Below, piece by piece: positions 9,669-22,094 of a stretch of 64,000 nucleotides of DNA. Position 1 is the stretch's first letter. Each line of letters begins with the position of its first letter. The stretch is from Cephalotrichum gorgonifer (taxonomy: Eukaryota > Ascomycota > Sordariomycetes > Microascales > Microascaceae). A program made the position numbers and the translations under genes. Location of the stretch: contig ONZQ02000006.1 in the NCBI GenBank assembly GCA_900312665.1, positions 577,981 to 641,980 on the forward strand, read 5' to 3'. Below the pieces are notes generated by a model, which worked only from the letters and a program-made list of their open reading frames with translations, was not told the origin of the DNA and searched no databases.

Positions 9669-12637
9669 TTAATACGCGAAATAGCTCTGGCACAGCGGCA
9701 GCTCCACCGACGGCTCCGCGTCGCACAGCACGCCGTCGGCCTCGACCCTGTAGCTCTCCGGGTCCACCCTCATCGCGGGCATCGCGTCGTTGAACTTCAT
9801 GTCCTTCTTGCCGATGTTCCTGCACCCCTTCACGGCCGACACCTTCTTCTTGAGGTTGTACGACGCGATGGCGCCCGAGTCGATGGACAGCTGACTGACG
9901 AAGAGGATGCTCGTCTCGGGCACGTTGGGCGCGAACATTGGGCGCGAGATGATGGGCTGGATGGTGGGGACCGAGCCGTTGGCGTCGCCCTGGTTTTTTG
10001 GTCGTTAGAGCGTATTCGTAGTTGAGGGGGTAGTTTAGTGTGAGATAGAGGGTAGAGTGTGAGATAGAGAGAGGGGGAAGGAGAAACTCACCATCATCGC
10101 CCACGAGATTAGCCCGCTCTTGAGAACAAACTCGGGCTTCGTCCCGAACCACGCCGGATCCCACGCCACCAGGTCCGCCAGCTTACCCACCTCCACGCTC
10201 CCCACAGCGTGGCTGAAGCCCTGCGCGATGGCCGGGTTTATCGTGTACTTGGACACGTACCTCTTCACCCTGAAGTTGTCCGCGCCCGTCCCCTCGTCCT
10301 CTGGCAGGGGCCCCCTCTGCACCTTGTTCTTGTGCGCCGTGTTCCATGTGCGCAGCACCACCTCCCCGCACCTCCCCATGGCCTGCGAGTCGCTCGACAT
10401 CATGCTGATGGCGCCCATGTCCTGCAGCACGTCCTCGGCCGCGATGGTCTCGGCCCGGATGCGCGACTCCGCGAACGCGATGTCCTCGGGTATGTTCTTC
10501 GACAGGTGGTGGCACACCATCAGCATGTCGAGGTGCTCGTCCAGCGTGTTGACCGTGTAGGGCCGCGTGGGGTTCGTCGACGACGGGAGCACGTTCTCGT
10601 TCTCCACCACCTTGATGATGTCCGGCGCGTGGCCGCCGCCCGCGCCCTCGGTGTGGTACGTGTGGATCGTGCGGTTCTTGAAGGCTGCCACCGTCGACTC
10701 GACGAAGCCGGACTCGTTGAGCGTGTCGGTGTGGATGAGGACCTGCACGTCGTGCTCGTCGCAGACCGCGAGGCAGTTGTCGATGGCCGCGGGCGTGCTG
10801 CCCCAGTCCTCATGGAGCTTCATGCCGCACGCCCCCGCCTCGATCATCTCCCGGATGGGCCCGGGGGAGCTCTCGTTGCCCTTGCCGGTGATGCCAACGT
10901 TGATGGGGAGCGCGTCGCAGGCCTGGAGCATGCTCCGCACGTTGTGCTTTCCGGGCGTGCACGTCGTCGCGAGTGAGCCAGCGCTGGAGAGAAGAGAAAA
11001 GTTAGCTGACAAAAGGGTTTACTCGCCCTACTGAAAAAAAGGAGGGGGGGATGTTATCATCTCGCTTCTTACCCAGGTCCAGTCCCTCCTCCGAGAACAG
11101 TCGTCACGCCGCTCGCTATGGAGTCCATCGCCTGCTGAGGACAGATGAAGTGGACGTGCGTGTCGATGCCGCCCGCAGTGATGATCCTATTATCCCCGGC
11201 GATGACGTCCGTGCCGCTTCCTATGATCATCCCCGGAGTGACGCCATCCATGATGTCCGGGTTACCGGACTTGCCAATGCCCACTATTACGCCGTGTTTG
11301 ACGCCGATGTCGGCCTTGTAGATGCCCGTCCAGTCGACGATGAGCGCGTTCAGGATGACGAGGTCGAGCGAGTCGGCGTCCGGCACGCCCGTCGACTGGC
11401 CCATCCCCTCCCGCACCGACTTCCCGCCGCCGAACTTGCACTCCTCGCCGTACACGGTGAAGTCCTTCTCGACCTTGACCCACAGATCCGTGAGCCCCAG
11501 CCTGACGCGGTCGCCGGTCGTGGGCCCGTACGTGGTGTGGTAGAAGGCCCTCGTCAGCGTCTGCGCCTCGATGGCCACCTCCGTCGAGCTCATCTCCTCC
11601 GCCATGTGCGCGTAGCCCAGCCGCTGGAGGTTCTCGACGATCTCGGGGACGCGCGAGTGGTCCACGACGCCGCTCGCGAGCGAGTTGCCCCCGCGGATGA
11701 TCTTGTTGCCCGCGATCTCCACGAGCGTCACCGTCCTGGAGTCGCCCGGCTCGAAGCGCCACGACGCACCCGACGGGATGTCGAGCCGGAACCCGTAGCT
11801 CCTGCCCCTGTCGAACTCGAGGCGCGGGTTCACCTCGATGAAGTGGTAGTGCGAGCCCACCTGCACGGGCCTGTCGCCCTTGTTCGTGACCCGCAGCCGG
11901 ACCCTCCTCCTTTCGCTCCCGCCGTTGAGCGTGATGACCCCCTCGGCGGGGATCACGGCGCCGGGCTTCTTCTCGGGCTCGTAGTCGCTCGGGTCGACCT
12001 GCGGGAAGATGTCGTTACTGGGGACGGGGAGGAAGCTCCCGTATAGAGCGCGGGAGAGGTCACCCTCGTCGGACGAGATGGGGTTGTCGACCGTCACGAG
12101 GTAGGACCCGCTGGGGAAGGTGCCCTCCACCTGCACCTTGTGCATGGTGGCGGTGACCGCGGGGAGGACGTGGCGACGGCCGAGGATAGTGGCGCCCATA
12201 CCCATGAGGTCGGCGACAGTGTGGTTGCCATCGCGGATGAGCTCTTGGAGGACATGCGAGATGAGGGCCTATCAGGGGGAGTTAATACCGGGGTCTTGTC
12301 TTCCTGTCTGCTTCCGCCTTTTATGTGGGTGCCAACATTCTCCTGCATAAAGAAAAGAGTACAGGAGAGTCATTCTCGTGAGAAGGGGATAGTGGCGTCA
12401 TACTGTTGCTTCGGTGTGATTCAACCTAACACCTCTCGCCAGACGTCTCTGCGCAAGCTGCCCGAGCTGCGAAATGACGAGCTTGTCGATCTAATAGCAT
12501 TGGTTGATTAGCCAACTTTCATTCTTCCACCCGTTTATAAGTCGCCCCCCCTCCCCTTTTTACACCCCCTGCCCCCTTCCAGATACACACATACGCACTC
12601 ACTAGGGGAAACAAACCTCCTTTGGAACAAGATGCAT
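9669..12637 (-). CDS. URE1: Urease (nickel-dependent, single-chain fungal type)
   Basis: Hydrolyses urea to ammonia and carbamate in the cytosol. Exons 12637-12617, 12490-12404, 12268-11073, 10983-10092 and 9989-9669 join in phase to 838 residues, the usual fungal length (gamma, beta and alpha regions fused). Exon 1 is only 21 nt and encodes MHLVPKE. Active-site elements are all present: HVHFICPQQ (nickel-binding HxH), GMKLHEDWGSTP with the carbamylated Lys, VLIHTDTLNESGF, and the flap HTYHTEGAGGGHAPDII with the catalytic His. The C-terminal QSYFAY is typical. The exon 3/4 joint codes GTGPGAGS where many ureases have GTGPSAG or GTGPAAG. Maturation needs UreD/F/G accessory proteins, which are not in this window. 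Confidence 0.96.
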
Positions 12638-13533
12638 TGTGGCTTGCTTTAGACCGTCAACCTCATCGAAAGCTTAAACCTTGATCCAGGAAGAGTGAAA
12701 AAGGATACTCGCTGAGGCAAGTTAGGACGCGGGGTAATAATATGAGATAAGAAAGATAACCAGATGTCTGGGGACAGCATATGACGAACAAGTGTGTGTG
12801 TGGATGAGGTGTGTGAAAGTGGATGACTACGGGTGTGAGTGGGGGTGGTCCGTTCTGGCACCTGGCGGGCGGACTGGTTTCCTGCGAGGTTATCAATGGG
12901 GTGATGGATAGATAAGGTGGAAGCTATTAGTGTGATATGCAGATCCGCGGAATCGGGTTGACCCCACATCATTATAGAAAGAAAACTGGGAAACGGTGCC
13001 GGGTTCCGAGCGTGCCTGAATCCGACACCGCGATTGGAACGGAACTCTCTCCAACTTTGAATCCATTGAGACAGTAGGTTTGTGATCTGGAAATGGCTCC
13101 GGCCACATGGGTATACATCGTTCAGGAGGTGAAGTCATGTCCGGCAAGACCCGCCCGTAGGGATGTAGAAGGTAATAATATCGCTTTTCTATTATGGTTC
13201 AAGGCTCTCACGACAAGAAACCCTACTCATCCGCCCCTTCACAATCCCCCCAACCCCAACCCCAACCCTCCGATCAAACTTTCGTAGGATAAATCATGAA
13301 CCCATCGTGACCATAGCTGAATACCCGTATGCCCACCCCCCCTTAACGCCGTCCCGCCGAAAACCAGTTGTTAGCCCCGCCACCATACCAAGAATAAGTG
13401 TCTGGAAAGCATATACAGAGGACGGGATGGAATATCATCAGCGGAAACCCATCCATGAATGCCCACCCCGAAAGAAAAGAAGAAGAAACTCCGTAAACGC
13501 TCGAGGACCAAAACTCCGCGAGGTGAACCCCTC
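12638..13533. other. Urease promoter and ADA3 3' flank
   Basis: About 900 bp with no plausible gene. It contains the C-run array at 13245-13269, reported separately, and a TG-rich stretch (GTGTGTGTGTGGATG, about 12792). Confidence 0.55.
13245..13269 (-). repeat. G-quadruplex-type array, (GGGGTT)n on the minus strand
   Basis: The + strand carries CCCCCC-AA-CCCC-AA-CCCC-AA-CCC, so the minus strand has four G-runs separated by TT. It lies about 610 bp upstream of the urease ATG, G-rich on the urease coding strand, and about 265 bp past the ADA3 stop. Confidence 0.8.
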
Positions 13534-15626
13534 TCACTCCTCCTCGACTTCCTCGTCCCACTGCTCCTTCTCCCTCTGAAGGAACTTGGCCATCTCCCCC
13601 GCCTTGAAGATGGAGCTGTCCGGCTCGGCCGCCTTCGGCACCCTCCCGAGGCTCTCGTCCTCGAACACCGACCCGATCGTGGAGATCCACCTCTTCCGGC
13701 GCTCCATGAGCGTCTTTGTGAGGTCCCCGATCCCGGGCCTCGCCGTGCCCGCCGCGCCCACGGCGTGGCTCCCGCCGCCCGCGCCGCCGGGCCGCTTGTT
13801 CTTCTTGCTCTTGCCCATCGTGCGCGTGCGCTTCAGGTAGGCGCCCTGGACCTGCGTGTCCAGGTCCTCCAGGATCGTCTGGTACTCCTGGTGCGCCATG
13901 CGCTCCTTGACCAGGTCCATGAGCCTCGCCTTCCGCGCGCCGTTGACGAGCACCTGCTCGCGGAGCCGTTGCTGGAGGAGCCGAAGCCGCGCCGACACCT
14001 CGTCGTCGAAGTGGCCGTCGTACTCGGCCTCGGAGTTCCCGTCAGTAGGAAGGAACCCGATGTGGCGGAGCTCCTGCTTGATGCGCTCATCCACCTGGCC
14101 GTAGTCGAGCTTGGGGTGAGACGCCTTCTTCCACGCCTCCGTCGACGACTCGGGCATCCCGGTGGCCGGTGGCAGTGCGTTCGGCTTCTCGTCCGCCGCC
14201 CCGTCCGGCACCTCCCCGTTCATGTCGAAGCTCATGGCCGTGTCGCCGTTGACGCCGTTGACGCGGTCTTCGGCGGGCGGGGCTCGCGCCTCCGGCCGCA
14301 TGATCGAGAGAAGCCGACTGAGCAGCGGCCCGACCGATAACTTGTCCGTCTCGGCAACGTCGTCGCTCATGAAGTCTATCGATCCCCGCGGCTGGTTGGG
14401 CGCGTGCCGGTCGCGCACAGCCTCGGGAGAGTCGACAGCCATGGCGCCGTCTTCCTCGGCCCAAATTTCCGTGTAGTGCTTCTTGCCTCGCTTCGGCATC
14501 GTGAATGGCGTGACGCGGTCTCCACGCTCCCGCAGGAAGGCGAGGTCCTCCTCCGTGAATGGCCGGAAGTAGGGTTCCATGTACGTCGAGAAGGTGGAGA
14601 AGCTGATCTGGTTGGCGGGTTTCGCATTGCTAAAGTCCTTGTCCGGTGGGTCGCCAGCTATTACGTCGGAGAGGTCGCTCTTGGGATATCTCGCGACCGA
14701 GTAAATTTCCTTAATCTCGTCTTCCGACATGCCCGGGCGGACGGGTCGGATCTCGTACACGGTAGGGTCGGGGAAAGTCGAGGGGTCGTCGCCAAAGGTG
14801 TGTGACTGTGGAACCATGGAGCGGGGCGGGCGAGACTCTTCGTCGGAGCTTGACTCCTCCTCCTCTTCCTCCTCCTCCCCGGCGGCTTTATTTTTTTCGT
14901 CGACCTCCATGGTATTTGGGGAAGCGTGCGCGACGGGCGAGAGTGAGGAACTCGCTGACTCTTCGCGGTGATGTTTTCTTGATTTGGTAGATTCTCTAAG
15001 TGGAGACGAGCGTTCTGAAAAGCGGGTAAGCGGAAGAAGGGCCATGATTAGCGGAGCAAAACTTTAGAGGAAGAAGAGGGAAACGGGCCAAGAGGGGGCA
15101 GAATGAAGACGGAATTTTGTTGGAGCTCCGCGTTCGTGGGGAGAGATGTCGAGTCATCAAGGGCAAAACTTTACTTACCAGGCTTCGTATCTTGCGGCGC
15201 TAGAGAGTCTGGTGCTTTGCGCTTCTTTCGATTCTTCTTCTCACGCTCCTCTTCATCCGTCCTCACGACCTCCTCTTCCTCCTCCACGTGATTCTTCCGC
15301 GCCATGGCCAATATCCTCATTCCCTTGTCGTAGAAATTGCTTCGCAATTCGATGGTGTTGGCAAGACGCTGCAGCCGCGCCACCATGCCGTCCAGACTCT
15401 TAGTGTCGGGCATCATGACACTCGCGACACCTTGATCCACCACATCGTCGTTCGTCAGGTCCCGAAAACGCTCGACCCGCAACTCCAAGTACTCCGCATC
15501 GTACGTCTCGATAGGGGGGAGGCTCGCGGTTGTCGCGGCCACCGAGCTGGGGGTCGTATTACGGCTCCGTTGTCGCACGGCGCCCGCGCCCTTTTTTCCG
15601 GTGCCCTTCTGTGACGCCGGAGGCAT
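13534..15626 (-). CDS. NGG1: SAGA/ADA histone acetyltransferase subunit 3
   Basis: Nuclear scaffold of the HAT module that couples Gcn5 and Ada2 to SAGA. Exons 15626-15179 and 15014-13534 join in phase 1 across a 164-bp intron to give 642 residues. The N-terminal quarter has YLELRVERFRDLTNDDVVDQG. A long acidic/Ser-rich linker holds uninterrupted Glu and Ser runs. The C-terminal ADA3 domain is clear: DYGQVDERIKQELRHIGFLP, then the coiled-coil helix RLRLLQQRLREQVLVNGARK and LMDLVKERMAHQEYQTIL. A basic SKKNKRP stretch follows. The order of parts matches fungal Ngg1/Ada3. A continuous minus-strand frame runs upstream from exon 2 to an ATG at 15045, but intron phase and homology favour exon 1 as the true start. 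Confidence 0.92.
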
Positions 15627-18600
15627 GATGACAGGTATTTCCTGGCTTGGCTAGACGATGAAGAGAGTATATTCAACCGCGAGAGACTGGGTCGCGCATA
15701 GCTGACACGTCCGGGTCTCCGCAGTTTTCGGCTCGAGTATAAGGCGCTACCGTTTTTGAGAGTCGGCCTTGGCAGCAGCCACGCGTTTATCTGCACCTGA
15801 TTGAACTATGATGGGGACGTTTGAGGACGACTGGATGGATGCGCGAGCGATTTGTCGGGGATGTCGCGATATGGTGACTCTTGAAGCTTGAGGCTCTGTG
15901 GGGAGAGCTTCAAGGCTAAACACAGGTACGTACCTATCAAGGCAGGGGGAAGCCTTGTGAAGGAGAATGGCGTTCCACGTGACGAGGACCCGAGACTTAC
16001 CCGACAGCTGAGTCGCACTATTATATCATTGTGCAGGCACTTCCTCGTCGCCAGGTACGTACTCATACCCATGTGGATCTCGGGGTATTACAGAGACCCG
16101 ATGTTTGTAGGAACATCCAAGTAGGCGCTGCCGCACAAATTGCGACCGACTTCAACCTACAAGCATCTGGAAAGATTTGATTGCCCGGCGCTGAAAAGCT
16201 AGACATGAGGCGGGTACGAAGTATATCCACTGTGCCAGGTCGGGAGGCCTCAACGAACATATCTGTTTGCGGATTATTATTTGAAGGCAATCAAGCATAA
16301 GTTATACTTTAACTAGTGGTTGCATTTCGCTAGTGGAGGCCCTGGGCCAGCTTCCGCCGGATATACGGCTGTTGAGATCGGGGTCGGGACCATTACTCGG
16401 CCGGATAGGTCACAAGTATACTGTGGGTAGGACAAAACACGCCTTCAATAAATCACGCGCAACGAATGGCAGGAGGGCATGGCTGCAGCCAGAACTTGGT
16501 TTTCCTGCAGAGTAATCCTTCCTCACACAAGCATGTGAAGGACTAGCGTGAAAAGACTGTTATATTTCGTAAATTGTATGGTAGTAGTAGCTGGTCACTT
16601 GTCTGCTGGACATCGTTGTAAGACATCTACATACGAGTAATGATCTTGGGGACCTCGCCAAACGATCGCTGTGTAGCTCATGTGTACGAGTACTCATAAA
16701 TGCCACTTGCGCCTTATGCAAGTAGGGAACGAGAGTGGGTAAGGTAAGAACAATAATAAGTCGAACAAGTGGCCTGCCGTTACTAGGAACCGTTACGAAG
16801 AAACTATGGGGGCCGTTAACAGGCGGGTGGGGAGACGAGCAGTCCGCCCCTGTAAGGCTAATGTTGGGGCTCCAATGCTTTTCTACCCGACCACGATTAT
16901 CGGAAGAGGAAAGGAATAGTGGGTACTTCGTAAAGTTATGCGAGCCGACGTTTGTGTCTTGACCATCGAGAGGGCGGAACGACGCAAGGGCCCTGATCCC
17001 AGCCTACAGGAAGCGGATACTATCCATGTACGAGAAGGAGCGGGAAGGTTGAGGCCGTACTCCCGGTGGCAGCCAGTTCCCTTGCTTGCTTTTACGTGTG
17101 CTATCGATGATCAATGCCGATTTTATTATCAAGCGATTATGAAGCCCCCTTCCCCGACGCGACGTCGATCGCCATCCTTCGGTTCTCTCCGCCTGGGGCC
17201 TTTCTTTACCTTGGTACTTGCGGGTGTTCAAAGCCACTTGTGTCCCGCTCACCGTCGCTACTGCTAGCGTGCGGAGCTGGAGAGTCTGAAGTTCAGGCCC
17301 ACCACTGTCTGTGACATGATGCCGTCGTGCGGGTACTGCACTGATCTGAGTACGGGTTGCATACACCTACAAGTATGGAACCACTCGTGACTGAAGATGT
17401 TACTGTCAACCCGAGAAGATTCGCCAAACCTTATGGTGGTTTCCCGGGTAGATCGCGTCTTGTATCGGGGAATGGTGCGTGCCGTCGACTTTCCTTTAGG
17501 CTCTCAGCTGGAAACGGAACTAAAACGAATGTATCATCTTCTGAGTACGAATAGGCAGTTGGAAAGGAAAGGCTATCACGCAGGACCATGCCATACCACC
17601 GCCCTGGCCGTTCCTCTGGTGCGTCTCTCCATTGAATATCATTTACACTCGATAGCAGACGAAGAGCTTTATCCGGCGTGGATAGAGGTGCAATTATCTG
17701 TCTGGGTAGTTACATACTCTTTTATTAGGTGGAGATGGCTTGCTCTCGTATCCCCATTCTTCACTGGAAACTAGCGAACATATTTAGATACAAGCCCAAG
17801 TATCCGCACTCGGGTCGGAAGCGGAAATTGCGACTTGACAAGTGCGAGTACGCACTCAAGATGGACTTGACCAGTATTCGAGTTCTGTTGACTTTGGCCT
17901 GGGTTTATTTAATACTTGTTCCTTGTCCTCGTACCCATACTAGTGCTCGAAAGGAGAGAGAGCCCGTCCTCTGAACTCATTGCTAAACCACAACAGGGAG
18001 GCTGATGCTAATATTATCGATGCTGTGCGAGGCCCAGCTCAGGGAAGATGTGCATAAATCTGCAGCAGGACAATTTGCAATGTGGAGCCCCTGTGTGTCA
18101 AGAAGGTGACGGTGCGGTACCTACCGTCGAATTTTATGGCTGTGTGGGTACGGGTGCTTGGGTATTTCACTGGCGGGTATGGTACCCATACCCGCGTCCT
18201 ACCGCTGGGCTGATACCTCAGGATACCTACTCATAGTGTACTTGTAGTTGTATGAGAGACAACTCGTGGGAACACTCCGAATCGCTCCATTCTCCGAACG
18301 TCTAGTGGAACCTCTGGCCGGATTTTTAACGCCACCTGGCGCACTCGGAGTGCTCGGCCCAGCCGCAAAAAGACTGGTACCGCTGAGCACCCCTGATGCT
18401 TGACGGCGGAAGCTCGCTTACGGAGCATTACCACATTTCCGGCTGGTTGAGTGTTCTGTGGTTTTGATTTTGAGCTGTGACGGCCAGGGGAAAAGAACAT
18501 TCTTTTCGGCCGAAGAGTAGATTCATCGAAGTCTGTTTTTATCGTCTGGCCGTGGCGCAGGAACTCAGGAGTATATTGGTTTCATCATATACTTACTTAT

Positions 18601-20020
18601 CCCCATAGTATCAATGTTAACAAGACAGTTCAATATACTTGAGGCTGGCTGCCCGTCTCGCTCCCATACTCGCGTTGGGCGAAGAGGCGTATTTTCATTC
18701 GATAAGATGGCTCGCTTCGAGTCTGAGCATACAAGTGATGCAGAGTACTACAAGTACCACAATTATGTACTTTGTACTTCGCAAATACGTGTATTATTCA
18801 TTCGCCCTTTCTGGGCTAGAAAGGAGAAATGGAAATGGCAATGGATATGGATATGGGTATGGAGGTTGGTTGTGTACGAGTAAGGGCGGAGCTCTCCTCT
18901 CCTAGCGGCACAAGTCCCTTCCCTGCCTGCGTGCCGACGGCCGAACGATTTATCCCCACCGTTCTGGAACGAAGTACTCCTATCATTGCTCCTCTCGTAT
19001 AACTCGCCAGTCATACCTTCCCTCCCACCTTGTTTGTTACCCTGGGTGGCAACCCTGTCCGTTACGTTCGTTTGGTTCAGCCATCCCATCCCATCCCACC
19101 GAGTTCCTCCACCTCTTTCGCGTCCACCACCAGCTCCCAGCAGCATATTGTTTGTTGCTCGACACCCACCCGCCCGTCCGTCCCCTACCGTCCGCCATAT
19201 CCATCCTCCCCCGACGACGCACGAGTAAATCCCCCCTCCCGTCCCGCGAACCTGTCGCCGCACTATATCGCCACCACACGAGTACTACCCACTGTACTGT
19301 CCCTGACCGGTACTCTTGTCGCCATAACTGTCCGTCCGTCCTCAGTAGCGACTACTCTCGTAACATAATACGCGGCTTTTCCTCACATGCTTAACGGAGG
19401 AGCTAGGGGATCCGTCCATCCACCACGACCATCACCCTCCGAGCGACCCTCCCAATCCCCCGACGCCGAAACCGAATCTCGCCCTCTCAACTCTCATCAA
19501 CCCTCCCCTCAATCGCCCGCAACACTAGAGCGTTTCGGCGGCTCCCCGCGCCCTCTCCCCTGCCTCCCCGCCCACCCCGACGCTGCTATGCCCCCGATCC
19601 AAGGATGAAATCTGTCCTAGAAGGATGTGTGAGTTCCGCCGACTGCCGTTCCCTCCTCCCTATGCGTGGCTTGCCCGGACCCGTTCCTGCGAAGCCAAGC
19701 AAAAGGGAAGCTACCACCCCTGTCTTGGCGCGGCAACTGACGTCTTACAGCGCTCACCGAGATTCGAAATGTCGTGTATGTTTCAAAGCAATTCTGTTTA
19801 TTTGTACTCTGCATCTATCGCCGCCTGCGTTCCCAGTGGAACTAGTCAAGCCGTCGAGTCGAGGTTGATGTAGGAGAATACCTTCGAGCCACACCATCTC
19901 CTGAATCGTTCGCAAGCGCCAGCGCAGGCCCCCTCCTTTACGCGACCTCGACTCCATGACGAATATGAACGGTGCCTTTCCTCGCCGTGGATAAGGGGGC
20001 AACCTCGACACATACGCGCG
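15627..20020. other. Gene-free stretch of about 4.4 kb
   Basis: No frame over this stretch has family motifs or a sensible splice structure; the longest ATG frames (about 125 codons near 17397) look random. The region has scattered TACGAGTAC/GTACTCGTA-like words (for example 16682, 17538, 17842, 18872, 19278). Near 18831 there is a short ATGG-rich run. An ATG frame of 73 codons at 19387-19608, rich in Pro and Ser, may be an upstream ORF of the RING gene. No inverted repeats or transposase motifs were recognised by eye. Confidence 0.5.
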
Positions 20021-22094
20021 ATGTCTGGCTACTCAATGCCTGCTACGATGGACGCTGACAATGACCTCGTTAGTCTTATGCTTAGCAACCCTGCGTGGTA
20101 TGAGGGCACCACGGTCTCGAATACAGTTATCAGGAATATCACAGCTCTTTCCGTGCGTCTCCCCCATGGTCATCGGACTTGTACGGCCGTGTCCACCCCC
20201 CATTTTCCCCTCACAGTCATCCTTTTGAACACCGCCTGACCGCCCTTGACGGCACAGTCCGAGCTAGCATATGATGAAGGCATATCGCAGAACCTCACGA
20301 CCCTGACGACCACAAACGCCGAAACACGCAACGGCGTGATACACGGCCTCCTGTACGTCCCGACCATATCCGACGATAATCCTTGCTCCGAAGACCAATA
20401 CGATCCGTCCATCGGGCTACCTCGAAATGTCACGAAGCGGGCGAACCTACCACCAGCGAACTACAAACTCGTCGCGCTGGCGCCTTGGTTTAGCAAGAAC
20501 TGTACCAAGGCCTACCTCCGGGCCGCGCGGTTTGACCCCGTGCGCGCCTTCATATTCTACAGACCCAATAACTCCACCAACAAGCCCCAGGACGTCGAAG
20601 AGCCGATATGGGACCTGGACGACGGGGGTGCGTGGGTGAACGAGAACAAGTTCCCCATCTTCGCTATACCCGGGCGCGATGGCAAGAAAATGGCTGCTAA
20701 GCTGGCCGAGTACTCGGGCTCCGTCGACCAGGTACCCTACGGCGAAGATATCCTCGACGCCTTTGGCCCGAACCCGCGCGACTACGTACGGATATGGACC
20801 CAGCTCACGATGGAAGATAAAGACGATATACCAGCGCTATGGACCTTCTTCGTCATTGTAATCGGTGCCCTGCTAGGTATCATCGCCTGCGTGTCCCTCA
20901 GCATGCACCTCATCCAGCGCCGGCGTCGCAAGTCCTTGGCTGCCCGCGTACGGAACCGCGAAGTCGACTTGGAAGCCCTAGGGATCGCCCGAGTTACTGT
21001 CCCCAGCCAGCATGTCAAAGAGGCCTTCCCCCTCTACACATATCAGTCCGAATCCGACATATCTAGCTGTCCGCCGACTCCCAGTTCTCACCGCGGCTCC
21101 TCCCGGAACGGCGCGCGGAGCATCTCCTCGGTCATGTCCATTTCTGGTCGATCACGATCCAGCATCGCCGGCAGCGAGTACTCGACGGCAGCCACAAACG
21201 ACCAACCGCGATGCCAGATCTGTCTCGACTACTTTATCAGCCGCGTATCTCACATTCGCCAGCTCGATTGCGGCCATATCTTCCACCCCGAATGCATTGA
21301 CGAGTTTCTAACCCAAAACAGCTCGCTATGCCCTATTTGCAAGCAGTGTATGCTGCCGCCGGGCTACTGCCCAAAAATCACAAACGCGATGGTCCGTAGA
21401 GAGAGAGCGTTGCGCCGGCTCAGAAGCACCATCCATGAAGAGGTCGATTCCGTCCATCACGGCAAGAGGACGGGGAGGTTCCTCAGCAAACTCTCACTAC
21501 ACGATCTATTACCGCACAGCCATTCGAGCGATGTCCCCCTGACGCCGATCAAAGCGCCGAAATCGACGAAGGAAGCAGCCCCTAGGACGCCGTCCGCAAC
21601 TCGCCTAAGAAGACCGACCACATCGTCTACGACGGATGATACTCCTTCACCGGAGTCAGCCACTCGAGAACAACCTCAGGCGGACTCAATTTCCAGCCCC
21701 GAGCCCCCGCAACAACAGCAATCCCCGTCCTCGGAAGCTGCGCCCACAGCCGAGTCCGAAGATACTGTGGCCGCCCTTCCGAAGACGCAGCGCCGTGTCA
21801 GACGACACCAGAGCCGCCCAAACCAATTAAGGCTGAAACCAGCAGCAGCAAACGGGGGGTCGCCGGGCAATGCTTGGATAGGAGCCAACAAGGAACCATC
21901 CGACCGGACGAGGGCACGAATGAAGGACCTCGCGCTTCTACGGGGCGAGGACGCGCTTCCACTGGCCGACGACGAGATGGCGCTACCAATGTGTAGGTGA
22001 CTCTCCTCACCCCCTTATTGATAACCGAACACTCGTACTGACTCTGATTCTCCGTGTAGGGAAAAAAGTTCTAGTGAAGGTTTTCCCGAGCTAG
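20021..22094 (+). CDS. Membrane RING-H2 protein with protease-associated-like lumenal domain
   Basis: Probable E3 ubiquitin ligase in the endomembrane system. Exons 20021-20152, 20258-21992 and 22060-22094 give 633 residues. A lumenal region carries several NxT/S sequons and the segment YKLVALAPWFSKNCTKAY, typical of PA-like domains before fungal RING proteins. One transmembrane helix (LWTFFVIVIGALLGIIACVS) follows at about 235, then an RRRRK stop-transfer. The RING-H2 (CQICLDYF...CGHIFHPECI...CPICKQ) is near 370-415, with a long Ser/Pro-rich tail. Exon 2 alone seems to stop at 22000 (MCR). Splicing at GTAGGT gives a 35-nt last exon ending WKKVLVKVFPS, like the conserved W-R/K-K...FP end of this family as I recall it. 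No signal peptide is seen, so a further 5' exon is possible. Confidence 0.8.

Noticed and set aside
11051..12046. A 331-codon + frame opposite urease
   Set aside because: Antisense shadow; the urease frame carries all active-site motifs and precise splice phases.
13245..13269. Interstitial telomere repeat
   Set aside because: Filamentous ascomycete telomeres are TTAGGG; GGGGTT in four imperfect units is better described as a G-quadruplex-type array.
13459..14340. A 293-codon + frame opposite ADA3
   Set aside because: Antisense artefact of GC-rich coding sequence, Leu/Arg/Pro-biased.
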